The position numbers were made by a program, and so were the translations under genes. Positions 59,441 to 64,000 of a stretch of 64,000 nucleotides of DNA are shown piece after piece. This DNA comes from Solea solea (Eukaryota > Chordata > Actinopteri > Pleuronectiformes > Soleidae). The DNA is taken from the NCBI RefSeq assembly GCF_958295425.1, contig NC_081134.1, forward strand, positions 2,591,840-2,655,839. The letters are read 5' to 3'. Numbering within the stretch: position 1 is the first letter of the stretch; each line of letters opens with the position of its first letter. The notes beneath the pieces were generated by a model. The model ran no database searches and was not told the DNA's origin. It was given only the letters and a program-made list of their open reading frames with translations.

Positions 59441-60361
59441 AATGTAGGCTACAGTGCATTTGTATAAAGTTTGTTTCCCAGAAAATACAAAACGACATTA
59501 GTCAGCGACTCCAGAGCCTGTTGTTTAGTCTTGTGTTTGTGCCACAAGATAGAAAAAATATATATATCCTCAGCCCTTTTTATGTGGCTTCAGACCGCGG
59601 CGTTGATCCTGTGCTCTGGCTTCACTATGACGTCGCCATTTTCAAATAAGAATAAGAAATAAAGGCATGCCTTCCAGATGGTTGTGTTTTTCAGTTCCAC
59701 TGTGGCCACACAAAACAGGAAGAGTGAGTGTGCTGTTGTCACAGAACAGTTAGCCTGTGGCTTATTTCCAAGGAAATTTGAGGATGGAGCCTTTTGGCTG
59801 TTTGTTGTGTTTTTCGTCTCTTTGCAACGTTGAAGCATAAGAGCCATGAAAAGTTGCACAATGATAAATAAACGTCTTGTTTGTCATCGAGATGAATAAT
59901 TGTCCTGTCTTATGTAAGGTCACCCCCATTTATCTTTTGTATTGCACTGACTACAATCTAATGGTTTATTAATTAGCAGTGAATTATTAGGTTTTAATTG
60001 CAGCTGCTTAAAATCTGAAGAGATTTAAGATCATCAGTTATTTTCCACGGCCGTCGTTGCTTTGCAAAATAACTGCAGTGCAGTTTTGATGTGGGATTCC
60101 CTCTGAAGCCATTTCCAGACATGAATGTGCGGGAAATTGGTGCCGGACATTTTTGCAGAGAAATTGGTGGAGTCTAGATCACACAAGAGACAGAACACTA
60201 TCACCAACATGCTTCGGGGCTCATCCTGACATTATTTGAAGATTCCACTGATCTGGCAGGAGAATTTCCTGAGAATGTCTGGAGCAAATTCTCAAGCAAC
60301 CCCTCCAGACCTCAGTGCATGTCTGGGAGCAGCTTTAGTTGGAATTACACAGACTGTAGTT

Positions 60362-60570
60362 CCTCCACTAAGGAGGTTGTGTTTTTGACCGTATTGCATA
60401 ACTTAGAAAGTAATGAATGGATGAAACTTGCTGGGGAGGAAATTATTAGCTACTGGTGACCCGGATATGCATTCAGAGATTTTGTCAAAACTATTGTTAA
60501 CCTTTGCGAGAAAGTGTATTGACACAGTTGGAAATGAAGTGGCCTTGCTGGAGGTTTGATTTAAGTGATT
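60362..60570 (+). mobile_element. Relic of a dispersed vertebrate repeat
   Basis: CCACTAAGGAGGTTGTGTTT, GGATGAAACTTGCTGGGGAG, GGTGACCCGGAT and a final GGCCTTGCTGGAGGTT match in order a repeat widespread in fishes. Class not assigned. Confidence 0.5.
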
Positions 60571-62155
60571 AAATCCTTCAGCGTCTTCCTCAGTGAACTG
60601 GAAGAACACAATAACCTTTATATAATATAAAGGCTTCAGATGAAAGGCATGTAAGTAAGTAAAGTTCAGATGAAGAAGGGTTATGATACAGATGGACTCA
60701 AAGAGAGCTTCAGGCTGGTTAGCCTCGACAGACTCATCCTGACTTTGTGACAGTCTCTCTTCCTCGTCCTCCTCCTCCTCCCGCCTTGGGCTTTTTCTTT
60801 TCCTCACTTGTCATCTAGTCACTGCCTCCTTCATCACTTTCTCTCTCTCTATCATCATTCTCCGTCCCTTTCTCACACTCTTTGAACTCTCTCTTCACCA
60901 TATGTCTTCCTTTTCTCGATAAGTGATGGTGAACTTTTCGCTGTGGACTGTTTTTGATAGAAATTACAAGACGATGATTAACAGCCATTCTAATGACTCA
61001 CATCTGAGCCACATTGTCGGCAAAGACCGTGTGCAACGTTAACAATAAATCTGAATACGAAGACGCCGACAGGGAGCAACGTTAGCATTGGAATTTTGTT
61101 GGATTTTCAACATTTTAAACAGAATTCACTCTGGTTTTAACTGTTTGCTTCAATGTCCAATCTGTGCCCCTAAAGCTGTAGTGTGTGACATTGTAATGTA
61201 AACAAATGTCCACTACATTCAAACCAAAGGAGTTCAAACAATGCTGATGAAGCTACACACAGAGCTCTGCGTATGCCTCTCTTTCTCTCAGTATAACATT
61301 CTCATGCTACAAACAGAGTGAGTCATTTTAAGGCTAAGGTGGAAGCATGCTAACAGCTATATAGTGCTGTCAAGACTAGAGCTAGGCTATAAGCTCCTAA
61401 GGCCTGCAAAATTCACTAGCTAGTTGCTAGCCGGTACTGTTAGCTGTTTGGTGCTGGGTAGGTTATGTTCTGTGGGTAGATTGACATTTCTTTCAATGTG
61501 CAATGGCACACCTGAGTTAAGTTTGTTCCAGTTTCCAACTCCCAATTCAGATATTCTGCGGCTAGGGTTAGCATTATAGGTGAAGCTAAGTTCAGTAACT
61601 AGAAACCTAATCTAGTTAATTTGATAAACACATTTCACCATACACCGTATCAACATTTCTTCAGGACATTATCTACTGTGTAAATGACTTATTACATTTG
61701 ATAAAAGTGCCTAAAACAGTCAAAATGACTGCTTCTGCTATTGCTAATGCTTGGAGCAGCCATTTTGAATTGTACATGCTTAACCAGTGAACCCAGAGTT
61801 CAGAGTTTAATGACAGACTTCCACTATTTGAACAGGAGTTGACAAGAATAGAGGACAAACATTGACTTTCACCAACTGATTAATCTCTTTCGGCAGCAAA
61901 TGTTTGTCTCATGGAAGGAAGCTTGAACTTTGAATCCTGCTATTGTTTCTCTAACGTGCAGTACTTTGTTTGGATTTTCTTTTCTAAACAATCATGGGTG
62001 GCGCACAAGTGCGGATTATATGAGTCAGCTCAAAGGTATGAAACACAGAAGATGTAGACATGCAAAAGGCCTGAGGAATAACATGTGCACATGCAACAAT
62101 ATTAACAAACTGATGGAAATGTAGAGCAGTTGTGGACTCCCTGCTCATCAGTGAG

Positions 62156-62175
62156 CCACACACACACACACACAC
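62156..62175. repeat. (CA)n microsatellite
   Basis: About nine CA units. Confidence 0.95.
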
Positions 62176-63439
62176 TTGTCAATTTTTGCAGAACCACTCA
62201 TCAGCACTCACTAGATGCCACAACACTCACCACTCACAGCACTCACTCATACTCAGAAATATTTGTAGAAATAATCATTTGCCACACATTCGCCCACACA
62301 TGACATGTCACCGTTAATCACAGTCTATGAGCCCGACTTTACAAAAAACACTCAATAACATCCAAACTTCGATTATATGTAAATGGTTTTGGAGAGCCCA
62401 GTAACTGCAGCATGATGATGAATAACACCTCTGAAAATTGGGAAAACGTACTTAAGCAAATCCTATTAAAACCACACATGCACACACAGCCGCGAAAAAG
62501 TCACTCCTCTGACTGAAAAACAAATTGGGCCACGCAGCAAGTATGAATATCCTCATCCTTCACCTCGGCCATGCAGATATGAAGCCGTGGCAGCGCAATC
62601 CTGCTGGGAAATTAAAACGGGGACGTGGAGGAGGTGGAATTTGTTCTCATTTAGGAGGCTTTAATCCGACAGAGGAGGGAAGGATAACACCAATTTTCAC
62701 CAACCGTCCTTTCATTGAAGACGCTCTGTTTTAGAGACCAGAAGGATGATTTGGTGCACATTCACTGGGGTTTGAGAATCGAAATGCTCAGAAGAAAAGT
62801 GAAGATCAAAGTGTTTGAATGATGAAAAAGGTGAGCTTGTACCTTTCAGCATTGGCACCAGGATGAAGTGATGGAGGAGCATTAACCATCTTATGAAGTC
62901 CCTGTAAAGCAAATATAGATATTCTCTTCACACATTAACACATGTTTTTTTTAAGAGTAATTAAATTAAATATAAAAACAATAAAAAATAGGACTGCAGC
63001 TCAACCAGCTCTGTGTTTGTATTCAGTATGTTGTCAACCCTTTAAACAACAACACTGTTAGCGTCCGTACCTAGAGTTTTTGAGGATTTTTTTTCCTTTT
63101 GTTCCATTTTTCAAAATGTTTTATGTTCATGTAGAAAATCAAGGTGCATGAAGGTTCCATACAAGTTTCGTTTGCGTATGTTGGTCCCCAGTAAAGCCCA
63201 TAGGTCAGAATGTGTGTGTGGCAGTGCATTAGAAGCTTGACTCACCACCAAAGCAGGTGAACGTTGTTTCACTACTTGTTTTTTTGAACATGAACATTAA
63301 TAACAGTGTGCTTACATTTATATTCTGTACAAAAACTGACAAACGGTGAAGTTTGTGGACGTTGGTCCTCGTTGAAGTGATTTGTGTGACTAAACAAAGT
63401 GTGACAAAGTCAAAGGAGATTTACTTTATTGATATTGAG

Positions 63440-63720
63440 ATCAAATTGTTTAATGGTAAAAGTGATTGCACAGTGTAAAAGTAACAGGGAAGCATCCTGA
63501 TCTCATGATCTTTATGTTGGTGCTTCTATGTTTTGCCTCGACTACTTTCTTGTTTTTGCTTTCATGGGAAAATAACGGCTGATTCACAGCACAAAGGAAA
63601 TGCCTTATTCTGTCGCCAAAACACGGCCAAGAATAGCGTTAACTCAGTCTCCACACATTTGTGGCTCACAGTGGACTTGTTTTTCACAGCAGGGGCGCTT
63701 GTTATGTCCACCACCATACC
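63440..63720 (+). repeat. Unnamed dispersed repeat, pair 2, copy 2
   Basis: Partner of 54640-54915: GGTAAAAGTGATTGCACAGT, CAGCACAAAGGAAATGCCTT, ATTCTGTCGCCAAAACACGG and TTGTTTTTCACAGCAGGGGC. Frames at 63533-63808 and on the minus strand are inside the repeat. Confidence 0.7.
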
Positions 63721-64000
63721 TAAAGGAGAAGTACCTGTGTTCACACCGACATCTTTTACTGTTGCATCTTTACGACAGTTAATAAACGGGAACCGCCATG
63801 GACACTAAAGTTGTCTGTTGCCTCTTTAGTTATAACCACAGAATAACCTCAGAAAGACCCAATAACAACATTATACGACTGCACTACTTATGATGAGACA
63901 TACCGTAGATCAGAGTACTTACAGAGCAACAGAATGAGAGGAATGCTCTAATATTAGCATTTATGAATGATTGTCTCTCTCTCTCTTTGAATATCAGATT

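Larger units (their letters stand above)
50974..64000 (+). other. nrp1: 5' part of nrp1 intron 2 (continues past the window)
   Basis: Nothing resembling the next neuropilin exon (Tyr-Asp-Tyr-Val-Glu-Val and the second half of CUB a1) was found after the exon 2 donor, so the rest of the window is read as intron. It contains SINE and hAT-like fragments, CA and CT tracts, a poly-G run, a GATG-type satellite, one inverted-repeat element at 57.27-57.59 kb and an unnamed repeat pair. Stretches with no repeat I recognise include 52660-53550, 55140-57250, 57600-58700, 59450-60360 and 60580-63440. A very large intron 2 is plausible for neuropilins. Confidence 0.7.

Noticed and set aside
58769..59498. 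Two related Ile/His/Pro/Ser-rich minus-strand frames (126 and 111 codons)
   Set aside because: They resemble each other because both read through the duplicated GATG satellite, not because they are paralogous proteins.
50974..64000. Search for neuropilin exon 3
   Set aside because: No Tyr-Asp-Tyr-Val-Glu-Val-like coding with an AG acceptor in the right phase was found. GATTATATGAG at about 62015 was considered but does not continue as CUB sequence.

Overview
The window is nuclear DNA from a bony fish, probably a spiny-rayed teleost. It is AT-rich, has very low coding density and many dinucleotide and trinucleotide microsatellites, and carries old degenerate DNA transposons and tRNA-derived SINEs of types common in teleost genomes. 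There is no prokaryotic organisation (no operons, ribosome binding sites or CRISPR). Most open frames are chance frames or lie inside repeats.

The one gene supported by splice structure and protein similarity is the 5' end of neuropilin-1 (nrp1; a or b paralogue not resolved) on the + strand. A CpG-rich promoter and 5' leader lie at about 49.03-49.87 kb. Exon 1 (49866-49932) encodes the signal peptide. Intron 1 is 866 bp. Exon 2 (50799-50973) encodes the start of the first CUB domain. Both splice junctions follow GT-AG and the reading phase is continuous. No exon 3 was found, so about the last 13 kb is read as the 5' part of a large intron 2.

Bases 1 to about 49,000 are read as the upstream intergenic region. 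It holds a decayed LINE reverse transcriptase (about 21.42-21.86 kb), two LINE 3' tails, several SINE families, at least five inverted-repeat DNA element families, and a 108-codon frame without an in-frame ATG whose translation has a MADF-like signature (32096-32422). Several repeat families occur more than once in the window, so they can be recognised by internal comparison: a hAT-like family with four copies (8.6, 17.9, 24.9, 41.4 kb), a second hAT-like family with three copies (13.8, 43.0, 51.8 kb; the 43.0-kb copy has an exact 8-bp target duplication), and two unnamed pairs (1.5/3.1 kb and 54.6/63.4 kb).

I saw no convincing new multi-gene system. The observations most worth checking are the MADF-like frame, a perfect 15-bp hairpin at 3.7 kb, the multi-copy element families and the three short upstream ORFs in the nrp1 leader. 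Names given to repeats rest on memory of common fish repeats and were not checked against a library.
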